A DNA stretch of 64,000 nucleotides, taken from NCBI RefSeq assembly GCF_003403015.1, contig NZ_QURL01000002.1:496001-560000 (forward strand), given 5' to 3'. Under the pieces are notes generated by a model. That model worked only from the letters and a program-made list of their open reading frames with translations. It was not told where the DNA came from and searched no databases. Within the stretch, counting starts at the first letter, position 1; every line of letters starts with the position of its first letter. A program made the position numbers and the translations under genes. This DNA is from Fulvimarina endophytica. GTDB taxonomy: Bacteria > Pseudomonadota > Alphaproteobacteria > Rhizobiales > Rhizobiaceae. Positions 38,894 through 47,390 of the stretch are shown here, one piece after another.

Positions 38894-41185
38894 ATGACCG
38901 GAATGGAAGAGATCCGTCAGACATTCTTCGAGGAATGCGCAGAGCAGCTCGACGAACTCGAGACGGGCCTGCTCGCCATCCAGGATGGGAGTGCCGACTC
39001 GGAGACCGTGAATGCGGTCTTCCGCGCCGTCCATTCGGTCAAGGGCGGCGCCGGGGCGTTCAATCTCGATACGCTGGTCGGCTTCGCGCACACCTTCGAG
39101 TCCGTTCTCGATCTCGTGCGTTCTGACCGGCTGGAGACGAGCGAACAGGTCGTCTCGGTTCTCCTTCGCTCGTCCGACGTCCTCGCCGATCTGGTGACGG
39201 CGGCACGCGACGAGACGGCCCACAACGCCGCCGCCGTCGCGGAGGTTTCGATGGCGCTCGAGGCACTGCTGGGCGACACGTCGAGCGGATCGGGCAGTTC
39301 GGCGGAAGACGAACTCGACGGGCTCATGGGCGATTTCGGCTTCGAGCCGGTCCAGGTCTCCCTCGACGATCTGATCGGGCCCCAGGGCGACAACCGCTTC
39401 CGGATTCTCTTCAAGCCCAATCGCGACCTCTATGCCCGTGCCAACGAGAGCATGGTGCTGATCCGCGAAGTCCTGTCGCTCGGCTCGGGCGAGGTGGTCT
39501 GCGACATGTCGCGCCTGCCCGATCTCGACGCGCTCGACTCCGAAGAGGCCTATCTCTCCTGGGGAATCACTCTCGAGACGAATGCGTCGCGCGGCGCCAT
39601 CGAGGAAATCTTCGAATTCGTCGACGAGGAGTGCGAACTCACGATCGAGGATCTGAACGAGACCGAGGACGAGCCGGCGAGCGAGGATGTCGACCGCGAG
39701 GTCTCCGAACTCCTCGCAATGCTGAGTGCCGGCGCCTCGGATGGCTCGAATTCCGACGATGACGAAACGGACTTCGATTTCGCCTCGGTCGGCATGGGGA
39801 TCGAGACCGATCCCGAGCCTGAAGAGGACTTCGACGAGCCGGGCTTCGCCGCGCCGGCCGCGATCGAGACGAAACACGAGCCCGTCGCCGCTCCGGCCGC
39901 AAGAAAGCCGGTCGAAGCCGAAGCCGGCCCGAAGGATGCCGGCGAAGCAGGCGATGACAAGAAGGCCGGGGCTCCCCCCTCGACGACCATCCGCGTCGAT
40001 CTGGAGCGGGTGGACCGCCTGATCGACCTCGTGGGCGAACTCGTCATCCATCAGGTGATGCTCTCGCAGAGCGCCCAGAAGGCCGGCATCAATTCGAGTT
40101 CGGAAGTCATCCTCGGTTTCGAGGATCTCGAAATGCTCACGCGCCAGATCCAGGACAGCGTGATGGCCATCCGCGCGCAGGCGGTCAAATCGGTCTTCCA
40201 GAAGCTGCCGCGGCTCGTGCGCGAGGTGTGCGCCGCCACCGGCAAGGATGTCCGCCTGACCACGGAAGGCGAATATACGGAGGTGGACAAGACGGTCATC
40301 GAACGTCTGTCGGACCCGCTGACCCACATGATCCGCAACGCGATCGACCACGGCATCGAGAGCCCGGAGGATCGCATCAAGGCCGGCAAGCCGCCGGTCG
40401 GCAATATCTGCGTGTCCGCCGCCCACCGTTCGGGCCGCATCGTCATCGAGATTTCCGACGACGGCGCGGGCATCGATCGCCAGCGGGTGCGCGCGATCGC
40501 CGTCAACAAGGGTCTCATCCCCGCCGGTGCCAACCTCTCCGACGACGAGATCGACAACCTCATCTTCCTGCCCGGCTTCTCGACCCGCGAGAAGGCCTCG
40601 GAACTCTCGGGACGCGGCGTCGGCATGGACGTCGTCAAGCGCTCGATCCAGGCGCTCGGCGGGCGCGTGTCGATCAGCTCGCAGCTCGGCAAGGGCTCGA
40701 CCTTCGTCCTCAGCCTTCCCCTGACCCTCGCCGTTCTCGACGGCATGATCGTCTCGACCGGCGACAACACGCTCGTCCTGCCGCTCACCGCCGTGCTGGA
40801 GACCTTGAAGCCGAACAGCGGTGACATCCGCGAAGTCCTCGATGGCGCCTCGGTGATCCGGGTCCGCGAGCGCTTCATTCCGGTCATCGACGTGGCGCGC
40901 CAGCTCGGCTTCACCACTACGCCGAGCGATGCCCGCGAAGGCGTCATCGTCCTCGTCGAGAGCGAGACCGGGGCGGGACAGGCGCTTCTCTTCGACGCCA
41001 TCCAGGGCCAGCGGCAGGTGGTGATCAAGAGCCTCGAAGCCAATTACGGCCGGATCGAAGGCGTCTCGGCTGCGACGATCCTCGGTGACGGACGTGTCGC
41101 TCTGATCCTCGACGTGGATGCCCTCACCACCTCGAACCGCCTCGATGCCCCTTCCTACAATCCCTTTTCCGTAGCCGCAGAGTAG
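38894..41185 (+). CDS. cheA: Chemotaxis histidine kinase CheA
   Basis: The sensor kinase of the chemotaxis array, 763 residues. HPt domain with His47 in AVHSVKGGAGAF; a P2 region and acidic linker; dimer domain; HATPase with N box HMIRNAIDHGIE, G1 DDGAGID, F box GFSTREKAS and G2 GRGVGMDVVK; and a C-terminal CheW-like domain that docks on receptors. A Pro/Ala/Glu-rich linker (about residues 270-375) links P2 to P3. ATG 38894 (MTGMEEIRQ) is used; the frame is open to 38846. Confidence 0.97.
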   Translation: MTGMEEIRQTFFEECAEQLDELETGLLAIQDGSADSETVNAVFRAVHSVKGGAGAFNLDTLVGFAHTFESVLDLVRSDRLETSEQVVSVLLRSSDVLADLVTAARDETAHNAAAVAEVSMALEALLGDTSSGSGSSAEDELDGLMGDFGFEPVQVSLDDLIGPQGDNRFRILFKPNRDLYARANESMVLIREVLSLGSGEVVCDMSRLPDLDALDSEEAYLSWGITLETNASRGAIEEIFEFVDEECELTIEDLNETEDEPASEDVDREVSELLAMLSAGASDGSNSDDDETDFDFASVGMGIETDPEPEEDFDEPGFAAPAAIETKHEPVAAPAARKPVEAEAGPKDAGEAGDDKKAGAPPSTTIRVDLERVDRLIDLVGELVIHQVMLSQSAQKAGINSSSEVILGFEDLEMLTRQIQDSVMAIRAQAVKSVFQKLPRLVREVCAATGKDVRLTTEGEYTEVDKTVIERLSDPLTHMIRNAIDHGIESPEDRIKAGKPPVGNICVSAAHRSGRIVIEISDDGAGIDRQRVRAIAVNKGLIPAGANLSDDEIDNLIFLPGFSTREKASELSGRGVGMDVVKRSIQALGGRVSISSQLGKGSTFVLSLPLTLAVLDGMIVSTGDNTLVLPLTAVLETLKPNSGDIREVLDGASVIRVRERFIPVIDVARQLGFTTTPSDAREGVIVLVESETGAGQALLFDAIQGQRQVVIKSLEANYGRIEGVSAATILGDGRVALILDVDALTTSNRLDAPSYNPFSVAAE

Positions 41186-41192
41186 TACGATC

Positions 41193-41660
41193 ATGAACGA
41201 CCATGCGCAAAACGACAGCCACTTCAAGCGCGAGCTGATCGCCTTCCGGATCGCGGACCAGGAATTCTGCGTCGACATCAAGTCGGTCCGCGAGATCCGC
41301 GGCTACGTGCCGGCGACGCCGCTTCCCAAGACCCCCAGCTATGTCGCTGGCGTGATCAATCTGCGCGGCACCGTGCTGCCGGTGATGGATCTCGGCCTTC
41401 GGATGGGTCTGAAGGCGATCACGCCGACACCGCGTTCGGTGATCATGGTCGTGAAGATCGGATCCCAGCTCTTCGGGCTTCTCGTCGACGCCGTCTCCGA
41501 CATCGTCAGCGTCACCGAGGAAGACATCCAGGTCAATCCGGACGTGACGAACGACCGCTCCAGATCCTTCGTCAGCGGTCTGATGGCCCTCGACCAGCGG
41601 ATGATCGCGATCATCGAGGCATCCAGCATCCTGCCGGAAGGCCTGGCAGAAGCCGCATGA
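41193..41660 (+). CDS. cheW: Chemotaxis coupling protein CheW
   Basis: Scaffold linking CheA to receptors, 155 residues. Family blocks are LIAFRIADQEFCVDIKSVREI, YVAGVINLRGTVLPVMDL and LVDAVSDIVSV. Eight bases after cheA; the stop overlaps cheR (ATGA). Confidence 0.96.
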   Translation: MNDHAQNDSHFKRELIAFRIADQEFCVDIKSVREIRGYVPATPLPKTPSYVAGVINLRGTVLPVMDLGLRMGLKAITPTPRSVIMVVKIGSQLFGLLVDAVSDIVSVTEEDIQVNPDVTNDRSRSFVSGLMALDQRMIAIIEASSILPEGLAEAA

Positions 41661-42544
41661 GCACGACCTCCGTCCGTTCGATCGGCGAGGCGGCCGGGCG
41701 ATCCGAGTTCACGTTTTCGGACAAGGATTTCAGCACCATCGCGTCGATCCTCTACGCGGATGCGGGGATCGTGCTGAAGCCGGAAAAGGCGATGCTCGTC
41801 TATTCTCGGCTCACCAAGCGATTGCGCGCCCTGGGGCTCGAAAGCTTCGCGGCCTATTGCGCGCTCGTCAGCGAGCGCGAGGGCGTGCCGGAACGGCGCG
41901 AGATGCTGGCGGCCCTGACGACGAACGTCACGCACTTCTTCCGCGAGGAGCATCACTTCGACCATCTTCGCACCCGCGTCCTGCCGCAGCTTCTCGCCCA
42001 GGCGCGCAAGGGCGGGCGGGTCCGGATCTGGTCGGCCGGATGTTCGAACGGCCACGAGCCCTATTCGATCGCGATGACGATCCTGTCGCTGATGGGCAAT
42101 GCCCATGAACTCGACATCCGGATCCTCGCCTCCGACATCGATCCGCACGTGGTCGCCTTCGGACAGGCGGGCTTCTACGACGATGCGGCGCTCGAAAACG
42201 TGCCGGACGCCCTGCGCAGGAAGTTCTTCCAGAGAAGCACGAGCCCGTCGGGACAGGTCATGTCCGAGGTCTCGCCGCAGATGCGGGCGCTCGTCGCCTT
42301 TCGCGAACTGAACCTCATGGGCCGCTGGCCGATGAGCCGTCCCTTCGACGTGATCTTCTGCCGGAACGTCGTGATCTATTTCGACGAACCCTCGCGCCAG
42401 ACGATCTGGAACCGCTTCCGCGATACGCTCGCACCGGGCGGCGTCCTCTATGTCGGGCATTCCGAGCGGGTGACGGGACCTGGATCGGCGCGGTTGTCGC
42501 TCGAGGCGACGACGACCTATCGAGCGAAGGAGGAGAGGGCATGA
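41657..42544 (+). CDS. cheR: Chemoreceptor glutamate methyltransferase CheR
   Basis: Methylates glutamates of receptors using SAM to reset sensitivity. 295 residues: N-terminal helical domain, TNVTHFFREEHHF, the SAM loop IWSAGCSNGHEPYSIAM, and FDVIFCRNVVIYFD. The likely docking target is the NWEDF tail of the receptor encoded first in the operon. ATG overlaps cheW and the stop overlaps cheB, each by four bases. Confidence 0.97.
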   Translation: MSTTSVRSIGEAAGRSEFTFSDKDFSTIASILYADAGIVLKPEKAMLVYSRLTKRLRALGLESFAAYCALVSEREGVPERREMLAALTTNVTHFFREEHHFDHLRTRVLPQLLAQARKGGRVRIWSAGCSNGHEPYSIAMTILSLMGNAHELDIRILASDIDPHVVAFGQAGFYDDAALENVPDALRRKFFQRSTSPSGQVMSEVSPQMRALVAFRELNLMGRWPMSRPFDVIFCRNVVIYFDEPSRQTIWNRFRDTLAPGGVLYVGHSERVTGPGSARLSLEATTTYRAKEERA

Positions 42545-43563
42545 CGGCCGCGCGGGTACTGATCGTCGACGATTCCGCCGTGATGCGCGCCCTCGTGCGC
42601 AACACGCTCTCGAACGATGATTCGATCGAGATCGTGGGGGAGGCGACGAACGTCGCCGAGGCACGCCAGAAGATCAAGGAGATCGAACCCGACGTTCTCA
42701 CGCTCGACGTCGAGATGCCCGGCATGAACGGGCTGGAATTCCTCGAGAAGATCATGCGGCTGCGCCCCATGCCCGTTGTCATGGTGTCGTCGCTGACGCG
42801 CCCGGGTGCGGACGCCGCGCTGCGCGCATTCGAGATCGGCGCCTTCGACTGCGTGGCCAAGCCGAACGGTTCGCTCGGCGGCAATTTCTCGACGCTTCCC
42901 TCGATCGTGAAGCAGGCGGCAGCGGCAAAGGCGCGGATCGGCCTTCGGGTGGAACGGGCGGGCGCGCCCGCATCCGTCCAGCCGGCGGCCATGGAGCGCA
43001 AAGCCGACTGGCCGCAGATCGTCGCCATCGGAGCGTCGACCGGCGGGGTCGAGGCTCTCATCGCCTTCCTGTCGAACTATCCCAAGAACTGCCCGCCGAC
43101 GGTGATCGTCCAGCACATGCCCGGCCTCTTCACCACCTCCTTCGCCGCGCGCCTCGACCGGGCCTGCGCTGCGCGGGTGGCCGAGGCGGAAGATGGCGAA
43201 CCCCTGATGGAGGGCCGCGTCTATCTGGCCCGGGGAGGCCGCCATCTGCGGGTGCGCACGGGCGCCCAGCCGCGCTGCGTGGTTCGGGGCGAAGAGGTCA
43301 ATCAGGGCCACTGCCCCTCGGTCGACACCCTCTTCCATTCGGTCGCCGAGAATTACGGCGCGGGGGCGACCGGTGTGCTGCTCACCGGCATGGGGCGCGA
43401 CGGAGCCGAAGGTCTCCTCGCGATCCGCCGCGAAGGCGGGCGAACCTTCGCCCAGGACAAGGGCACGGCGCTCGTCTACGGCATGCCGCGCGTTGCCCAC
43501 GAGATCGGCGCGGTCGACCGGGGCACGCCGCTTCACGCGATCGCTCGGGAAGTGTTCGCATGA
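42541..43563 (+). CDS. cheB: Chemoreceptor methylesterase/deamidase CheB
   Basis: Removes methyl groups from receptors when phosphorylated by CheA. 340 residues: receiver domain with Asp56 in LTLDVEMPGMNG, a linker (about 125-155), and the esterase domain with the triad Ser166 (GASTGG), His192 (VQHMPGLFT) and Asp287 (TGMGRDGAEG). Overlaps cheR by four bases; 130 bases then separate it from cheY2. Confidence 0.97.
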   Translation: MTAARVLIVDDSAVMRALVRNTLSNDDSIEIVGEATNVAEARQKIKEIEPDVLTLDVEMPGMNGLEFLEKIMRLRPMPVVMVSSLTRPGADAALRAFEIGAFDCVAKPNGSLGGNFSTLPSIVKQAAAAKARIGLRVERAGAPASVQPAAMERKADWPQIVAIGASTGGVEALIAFLSNYPKNCPPTVIVQHMPGLFTTSFAARLDRACAARVAEAEDGEPLMEGRVYLARGGRHLRVRTGAQPRCVVRGEEVNQGHCPSVDTLFHSVAENYGAGATGVLLTGMGRDGAEGLLAIRREGGRTFAQDKGTALVYGMPRVAHEIGAVDRGTPLHAIAREVFA

Positions 43564-43693
43564 TCGGGCAAGCGTTGGAAACTCGATCGAAAGGCTATCG
43601 GTCCATAAGGGTAGCCAAGTCCGGCCACGGCAGCGGCCGCTATCCCTCGGCAAGCACGGTCTCGGGCCCGCAGAGATACTCAGGAGCAGGCAG

Positions 43694-44083
43694 ATGAGTT
43701 TCAAGGATCAGTTCAAGGTCTTGATCGTGGATGATCACAGGACGAGCCGGATGATCGTTCTCGACGCGCTGCAGCAGCTCGGCATCAAGCAGCTGATGTA
43801 TGCCGAGGACGGCGAGGCGGCGCTGAAGATGATGATGACCAAGCCCGCGCATCTCATCATCTCCGACTTCAACATGCCGAAGCTGAACGGCTTGCAGCTT
43901 CTCAAGGCGATCCGGTCCTACAAGCCGACCAACAAGACGCCCTTCATCATCCTGAGCGGGCGCGGCGACCAGGAACTCGTGCGTCAGGCGATCGCGCTCG
44001 GCGTCAACAACTTCCTGCCCAAGCCGATCACCGTTCCGGTGCTGAGGAAGAGCATCGAAGCCATCGTCGGTCGAATTCAATGA
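43694..44083 (+). CDS. cheY2: Chemotaxis response regulator CheY2
   Basis: A 129-residue receiver with DDH (13-15), Asp58 in [11 protein letters not shown], Ser in ILSGRG and Lys in LPKPIT. By gene order it matches the motor-binding CheY2 of rhizobia. ATG 43694 follows the strong site CAGGAGCAGG; the frame is open far upstream without conserved sequence. Its stop overlaps cheD (ATGA). Confidence 0.94.
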   Translation: MSFKDQFKVLIVDDHRTSRMIVLDALQQLGIKQLMYAEDGEAALKMMMTKPAHLIISDFNMPKLNGLQLLKAIRSYKPTNKTPFIILSGRGDQELVRQAIALGVNNFLPKPITVPVLRKSIEAIVGRIQ

Positions 44084-44622
44084 CCATGCGTGACGACCCC
44101 TACAAGCGTATCAATCTGATCCAGGGTGAGGCGGTCGTCACGGACGAGGACGTCGTCATCGCGACCATGCTCGGCTCCTGCGTGGCCGCGTGCATCCGCG
44201 ATCCGATCGCCGGCGTCGGCGGCGTGAACCACTTCCTGCTGCCGGGCTCCGACAGCGGCGCCCAGCGCGGCCGCGCCGAGAGCTACGGCGTCTACCTGAT
44301 GGAGCTCCTGATCAACGGGATCCTCAAGAAGGGCGGCGATCGCCGCCGGATGGAGGCCAAGCTCTTCGGCGGCGCGCGCACGATCAACAGCCTGCAGGAC
44401 ATCGGCGGCCGCAACGCGGATTTCGCGCGAAACTTCCTCCAGAACGAAAGCATCCGCTGCGTTGCCGAGGATCTCGGCGGCACGAGAGGGCGGTGTATCC
44501 AGTACTGGCCGATGAGCGGACGAACCCGGCGCAAGCTGATGGACGACTCGACCCTCTTCAAGCCGGTTCCCGTCATGCCGAGCCTCGCCAAGGCCGCTCA
44601 CGGCGAAATCGAACTGTTCTGA
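44080..44622 (+). CDS. cheD: Chemoreceptor glutamine deamidase CheD
   Basis: Deamidates receptor glutamines so CheR can methylate them. 180 residues with the catalytic Cys34 in [14 protein letters not shown] and His51 in [10 protein letters not shown], followed by the family block [10 protein letters not shown]. The C-end after the domain is a short basic-to-acidic extension ending GEIELF, very like the end of the next gene product. Overlaps cheY2 by four bases. Confidence 0.95.
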   Translation: MTMRDDPYKRINLIQGEAVVTDEDVVIATMLGSCVAACIRDPIAGVGGVNHFLLPGSDSGAQRGRAESYGVYLMELLINGILKKGGDRRRMEAKLFGGARTINSLQDIGGRNADFARNFLQNESIRCVAEDLGGTRGRCIQYWPMSGRTRRKLMDDSTLFKPVPVMPSLAKAAHGEIELF

Positions 44623-44628
44623 CACCCG

Positions 44629-44644
44629 CCTGCCGTTTGGCAGG
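44629..44644 (+). terminator. Small hairpin between cheD and the last che gene
   Basis: CCTGCC-GTTT-GGCAGG, a 6-bp stem seven bases after the cheD stop, followed by GTTC. It could be a partial terminator or an RNA end protecting the operon transcript; the T run is too short for a sure call. Confidence 0.35.
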
Positions 44645-44744
44645 GTTCGAGCATGGGCCGCGTTCCATAGTGCCGGGCAAACGCCCATCCGGCCGGTCCG
44701 AATGCGCGCGTCCGCCAAACGGCCTAGGGAACGGGAACCCCGAG

Positions 44745-45122
44745 ATGAGCGAATCGAAGACGGAAGGCTTAGGTGCCGGCCTCATGCTGGACGAGGCCAT
44801 GCGCTCGGTCGCGGCCGAACTGGACGCGATCGCCGAACGCACCGACCGCCTGCACGATCTGGTCTTCTCGACCTCGTCCGGCTCGCCGGACGCCGCCGGA
44901 GCGCGGCATGTCCAGGCGATCGATTCCAATATCCAGATCCTCGCCGATCTTTCCGCATTCCTGCGTGATCTTTCCGAAACGCTGCCCGGCCACGATCTCG
45001 GCGACCCGCATACTGCCCTGCGTGCCCTGACCCTCAACTCGCTGAAGTCCCGGATCGTGGGTCGCAGGCGCGAGGGTGGCGAGGCACCGGGCGGGGAGAC
45101 CGGAGACCTCGAACTCTTCTGA
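44745..45122 (+). CDS. cheT: CheT-like chemotaxis protein, possible CheY phosphatase
   Basis: A 125-residue, mostly helical, acidic protein. It is the last gene of the operon, the position of cheT in S. meliloti; CheT there is reported to speed CheY dephosphorylation through a DxxxQ motif and to contact CheR. Here Asp60-Ser-Asn-Ile-Gln64 (in VQAIDSNIQILADL) fits DxxxQ in a likely helix (about 55-80), as in the CheZ active site. The C-terminal tail is low-complexity Gly/Glu/Arg and ends GDLELF. ATG 44745 is preceded by GGGAACCCCGAG; the long upstream open frame is a shadow of cheD. 122 bases separate it from cheD. Confidence 0.7.
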   Translation: MSESKTEGLGAGLMLDEAMRSVAAELDAIAERTDRLHDLVFSTSSGSPDAAGARHVQAIDSNIQILADLSAFLRDLSETLPGHDLGDPHTALRALTLNSLKSRIVGRRREGGEAPGGETGDLELF

Positions 45123-45316
45123 GGCCTCGCCTGCCGCCGATAAGACGCGCTGTTCCCACGCCGCCGTTCGAACGAGAGCCTCCCGATCGGCGGGTGACGA
45201 AAGCTCGTTCGGCAAGGTGAAGCCCAAAGATGCCGTTGGTCGACGGGTTGCGCGCGCCCCGGGCCGGGACTAGCTGCCGAACCCTCTCGGACTTCTAGTG
45301 ATCGTGGGAAACGTCA

Positions 45317-45347
45317 AAGGTCCGGCGCGTGTCCCGCGCCGGACCTT
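45317..45347. terminator. Strong terminator between che and tct operons, with a third repeat copy
   Basis: A perfect 13-bp stem (AAGGTCCGGCGCG and CGCGCCGGACCTT) with a 5-base loop. The right arm CGCGCCGGACCT is repeated again at 45364-45375, so alternative hairpins can form. It lies between the convergent ends of the che operon (45122) and the tct operon (45392). The rest of 45123-45391 holds no gene. Confidence 0.8.
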
Positions 45348-45391
45348 CAATAGGGGCGCGTCTCGCGCCGGACCTCGATTGTTCGTTCGCC

Positions 45392-47338
45392 TCATCCCAG
45401 AAGCGACCAGACCAGTCCTTCCGGGAGGCGAAGGGTCATCGCCCAGGTAATTCCGGAGATGAACCCGACGGCGAGAACGGTGAGGATCGCCGTCTGGGCG
45501 AGACGTGCCTTGCCGGCCAGAAGCAGGAAGGCGGGGAAGAACACGCACATCGCGGGAACGAAGCCGATGAGCCAGATCGCGCCGACCAGCGCCGCGAAGA
45601 TGGCGAGATAGACCTCCCGCCCGGACCAGCCGCCCTCGGTCGCAAAGCGCGCATCGTCGTCATGGATCGCCGAGTGCTGGCCGCGCTGGAGATGGGTCAG
45701 CACCCAGATCGCGCCGCCTGCCGCCAGAACACCGATCGTCAACGGGAAGACCTGCGCGAGGAAGGACAACTGGGTCGCCTCGTAGACGCAGTAGAGTGCA
45801 GCGGCGAGGAACAGGCCGGCGAATACGAACTGCCGGGTGCGCGTGGAGAGGGCCGCCTCGTCCGAGGCGCCTTCGCTCGAGATCTCAGCGCCGAACTTGA
45901 GGCCCAGGAAGACCGAGATCAGCGTGATGGCGCCGATGATCAGAACGCCCGGCCGCAGCATCCATTCCCAGCCGTAGAACTGCACGGCCTGATAGAGATA
46001 GCCTTCCGCGCCGGGCGCCAGCACGAAGCCGATGAGAAGTGCCGGGCGCGGCCAGCCGAAGCGCCGCATGTAGAGGCCGACGCCGCCGGCGACGATCAGG
46101 GCGATGAGATCGGCCATGGATCGCGATGCCTGGAAGGCGGCGAACATGACGATCATCACCATGAAGGGCGCGAGGAGGACGAAGCGGATCTGGGTCAGCC
46201 GGGCCACGTAGCGAGCGAGCAGAACGCAGAGCCCGGCGCCGAGAATATTGGCGAGGGCGAGCGACCAGATGATGGTGTAGGTCACATCGAGCCGGGTCTC
46301 GACCATGGTGATGCCGGGCTGGATGCCGAGCAGCACCATGCCGCCGAGGAAGACGGCCATCGAGCCGGAGCCGGGAACGCCGAACAGGAGCGTCGGCACC
46401 AGCGCGCCGCCCTGGCAGGCATTGTTGGCCGATTCCGGGGCGATCACGCCGCGGATGTCGCCCTTGCCGAATTGCGACTTGTCGCGGCTCGTCTGGACGG
46501 CATGGCTGTAGGCGATCCAGTCGACCACGGCACCGCCGAGACCAGGCAGGGAGCCGATGACGCAGCCGAGGCTGGCGCAGCGCGCGACCAGCCAGGGATG
46601 GCGCAGGACGTCGCGCATGCCCTTGCTCCAGCCGCCGCCGAGCCCGGTGGTATCCGAGATCGCCGTGCCGCGCTTCAGGAGATCGATGATCTCGGGAATG
46701 GCGAAGAGGCCCATCGCCACCACGACGAGGGGAACGCCGTCATAGAGATAGTCGAAGCCGAGCGTCATGCGCGGCTCGCCCGTCGCCGGCGCCGTGCCGA
46801 TGATGCCGACGATGAGGCCGAGGCCCGCCGCCGCGATGCCCTTTGCGAGACTTCGCCCCGACAGGACCGCGACCATCGAGAGGCCGAACAGCGTCAGCAT
46901 GAAGAGCTCTGCGGAAGAGAAGGAGAGGACGAGGGGACGCGCCATGACGATGGCGAACGAGAGCACGAGCGCGCCGATCACGCCGCCGAAAAGCGAGCTG
47001 GCGAAGGAGGCGGACAAAGCTCGCGCCGCCTCGCCCTTCTTGGCGAGGGGGAAGCCGTCGAGCACCGTCGCCTGGCTGGCGCTCGATCCGGGAATTCCCA
47101 TCATGACCGAGGTGAAGGTGTCGCCGGTCGGGATGACCGCGACCATGCCGATGAGCATTCCGAGCGCCGAGGTCGTGTCCATGCCGTAGAGAAACGGCAA
47201 GAGGATCGACATGCCCGCGATGCCGCCAAGGCCGGGAAGGATGCCCACGATCAGACCGACGAGCACGCCGACGACGAGGAATGCGAGATGGGCGCCGGAC
47301 GTGACCTGGCCCAGCGCTGACAGCGCGATGTCGAACAT
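45392..47338 (-). CDS. Tripartite tricarboxylate transporter, TctA-TctB fusion
   Basis: The membrane part of a binding-protein-dependent secondary importer, 648 residues. Residues 1 to about 500 are TctA, with about 12 segments and the family stretches LPGLGGIAGMSILLP, GIPGSSASQATVLDGFPLAKKG, NNACQGGALVPTLLFGVPGSGS. The last 145 residues, with four segments, have the size and pattern of the small subunit TctB (FVFAGLFLAAALYCVYEATQL). TctA and TctB are normally separate genes. It is third in the minus-strand run after the tautomerase-like gene and tctC. Confidence 0.88.
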   Translation of the reverse strand: MFDIALSALGQVTSGAHLAFLVVGVLVGLIVGILPGLGGIAGMSILLPFLYGMDTTSALGMLIGMVAVIPTGDTFTSVMMGIPGSSASQATVLDGFPLAKKGEAARALSASFASSLFGGVIGALVLSFAIVMARPLVLSFSSAELFMLTLFGLSMVAVLSGRSLAKGIAAAGLGLIVGIIGTAPATGEPRMTLGFDYLYDGVPLVVVAMGLFAIPEIIDLLKRGTAISDTTGLGGGWSKGMRDVLRHPWLVARCASLGCVIGSLPGLGGAVVDWIAYSHAVQTSRDKSQFGKGDIRGVIAPESANNACQGGALVPTLLFGVPGSGSMAVFLGGMVLLGIQPGITMVETRLDVTYTIIWSLALANILGAGLCVLLARYVARLTQIRFVLLAPFMVMIVMFAAFQASRSMADLIALIVAGGVGLYMRRFGWPRPALLIGFVLAPGAEGYLYQAVQFYGWEWMLRPGVLIIGAITLISVFLGLKFGAEISSEGASDEAALSTRTRQFVFAGLFLAAALYCVYEATQLSFLAQVFPLTIGVLAAGGAIWVLTHLQRGQHSAIHDDDARFATEGGWSGREVYLAIFAALVGAIWLIGFVPAMCVFFPAFLLLAGKARLAQTAILTVLAVGFISGITWAMTLRLPEGLVWSLLG

Positions 47339-47390
47339 TGGTATCTCCTCCCCAAAAAGACGGGCGGGCCCAGGACGGGCCCGCCGATGC

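Noticed and set aside
38807..41281. An 824-codon open frame opposite cheA
   Set aside because: GC-rich antisense shadow: it has no start site, no known domain, and cheA is beyond doubt.
45329..47320. A 663-codon open frame opposite tctAB
   Set aside because: Composition (His/Asp/Glu/Arg-rich without fold) is that of a reversed membrane-protein gene.
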